Source: Candidatus Tariuqbacter arcticus
GTDB taxonomy: Bacteria > Electryoneota > Tariuqbacteria > Tariuqbacterales > Tariuqbacteraceae
NCBI GenBank assembly: GCA_013202315.1
Contig: JABMRZ010000410.1
Coordinates: forward strand, 1-6,103
Direction: 5' to 3'
Length of the DNA: 6,103 nt
Each line of letters begins with the position of its first letter. The stretch's first letter is position 1. The notes below the pieces were generated by a model. That model made no database searches and was not told the origin of the DNA. It saw only the letters and a list, made by a program, of their open reading frames with translations. This document shows, one piece after another, positions 5,545 through 6,103 of this stretch. The position numbers and the translations under genes were made by a program.

Positions 5545-5949
5545 ATGAAATTTAAATCCAAAAATAAAGCCAGTGCGGATATCCCGCAGGCGTCTTTGCC
5601 GGACATTATCTTTATGCTGCTTATGTTCTTTATGGTCTGCACGGTTTTTCAGGAGTTCAGGGGACTGCCGCTTGTTGTGCCCGCCGCTCGGTCGACCGAA
5701 AAGATCGAAGCCAAACGAAACATCACTTATGTCTGGGCTGACCGCAGCAACAGAATCTCCATCGATGACCAGCTGATTCAAATAGATAATGTCTCTGATA
5801 TCGTGGGAGATAAATTCGCCGCCAACCGCAGGATTATCGTCTCCTTGAAAATCGATAAAGAAGCCAAGATGGGACTAGTTTCCGACATCCACGAAGAACT
5901 GCGGGACGCTTACGCCCTGAGAATCAGTTATTCCACCAGATTTAAATAA
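5545..5949 (+). CDS. exbD: ExbD/TolR family biopolymer transport protein (second copy)
   Basis: A 134-residue paralog of the preceding gene. It shares the core motif: IPQASLPDIIFMLLMFF here against IPTASLPDIVFLLLIFF in the first copy. The proton-handling Asp20 is retained and the membrane segment runs about 21-35. The periplasmic part diverges strongly (basic and charged around residues 48-60, then ISIDDQLIQID near 71-81), which suggests that the copies are not redundant. Both would join the same ExbB pentamer, either as a heterodimer or in alternative complexes. In many FCB bacteria an exbB gene is followed by two exbD genes and then tonB. No tonB is found in the 154 bp that remain. The start is fixed by TAA directly before the ATG (5542-5544). 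There is no visible Shine-Dalgarno, so translation may depend on an unstructured AT-rich leader or on coupling. Confidence 0.92.
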   Translation: MKFKSKNKASADIPQASLPDIIFMLLMFFMVCTVFQEFRGLPLVVPAARSTEKIEAKRNITYVWADRSNRISIDDQLIQIDNVSDIVGDKFAANRRIIVSLKIDKEAKMGLVSDIHEELRDAYALRISYSTRFK

Positions 5950-5956
5950 ACTCCGA

Positions 5957-6017
5957 ATCCGCCGTTCCCTCTCAAATAAGAAATCATCATCCGAGGGGAT
6001 TAAACACACTGGCGGAT
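5957..6017. other. Long-range two-step inverted repeat downstream of the second exbD
   Basis: ATCCGCC (5957-5963) pairs perfectly with GGCGGAT (6011-6017). Inside it, CCCTC (5967-5971) pairs with GAGGG (5993-5997). The two nested arms form a stem with an asymmetric internal loop and an AT-rich apical loop. It begins 7 bp after the gene and is followed by seven A residues rather than T, so it is not a classical terminator on this strand. It could be a 3' stabilising structure or the leader of the next gene. Confidence 0.4.
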
Positions 6018-6054
6018 AAAAAAATCGATGGCAGTTTATCATTTATAATTGATC

Positions 6055-6103
6055 TTGAGACTTGAGACCTGAGACACAAGACCTGAGACCTGAGACACGA
6101 GAC
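6055..6103. repeat. 7-bp tandem repeat array reaching the window edge
   Basis: Seven consecutive 7-bp units: TTGAGAC, TTGAGAC, CTGAGAC, ACAAGAC, CTGAGAC, CTGAGAC, ACGAGAC. The last six group into two 21-bp higher-order units (6062-6082 and 6083-6103) that agree at 19 of 21 bases. The array is cut by the window end, so its true length is unknown. TATAAT (6044-6049) lies 5 bp before it, without a clear -35. No reading frame of note runs through it. The remaining non-coding sequence after 6017 shows nothing else. Confidence 0.85.

Noticed and set aside
5466..5555. 29-codon frame overlapping the second exbD start
   Set aside because: It has no Shine-Dalgarno and no recognisable product, and a second plus-strand frame is open over the same stretch, so openness alone is weak evidence. 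It is kept only as a possible coupling element.
6031..6049. A possible new gene start near the right edge (ATG at about 6028)
   Set aside because: The frame from that ATG stops after six codons, and the tandem array beyond shows no sustained reading frame.

Overview
The window comes from a diderm (Gram-negative) bacterium of fairly balanced base composition. It carries an ExbB/ExbD-type inner-membrane proton channel, which implies an outer membrane to energise, and a membrane-anchored carboxy-terminal processing protease. That protease has a long helical C-terminal extension of the kind I associate with the FCB group (Bacteroidota and relatives, including candidate phyla such as Zixibacteria, KSB1 and Marinimicrobia). 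This placement is inferred from protein style, not from a marker gene. All five supported genes lie on the + strand.

Layout. Positions 1-137 are non-coding and hold a short 8-bp tandem repeat and three consecutive hairpins. Positions 138-2161 are a probable two-gene operon: a soluble GAF-like sensor histidine kinase with no response regulator beside it, then, 23 bp later, a FabG-like short-chain dehydrogenase with a good Shine-Dalgarno. Positions 2162-2417 are non-coding: a pair of strong hairpins that look like inverted members of one repeat family, then a sigma70-like promoter, then an array of 8-bp repeats reaching to 17 bp before the protease start. Positions 2418-4004 encode the S41 protease. 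Positions 4005-4246 hold a near-consensus sigma70 promoter and a leader of about 145 nt. Positions 4247-5949 encode ExbB, ExbD and a second ExbD paralog, separated by 80-bp and 177-bp gaps with structural features. The last 154 bp hold a long-range inverted repeat and a 7-bp tandem array that runs off the window edge.

How the genes work together. ExbB and the two ExbD proteins would form a proton-motive-force-driven stator energising outer-membrane transport (with TonB) or envelope maintenance (Tol-like). No TonB, TolB or receptor gene lies in the window. The protease acts on the periplasmic side of the same membrane and may be functionally linked only by location. The kinase and dehydrogenase look like a separate unit with no obvious link to the envelope genes.

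I see no clear new enzyme system. The unusual content is in the non-coding DNA: short-period tandem repeats and palindromes at gene boundaries, two of them next to promoter-like hexamers, and two Shine-Dalgarno-like sequences with no standard start codon behind them.
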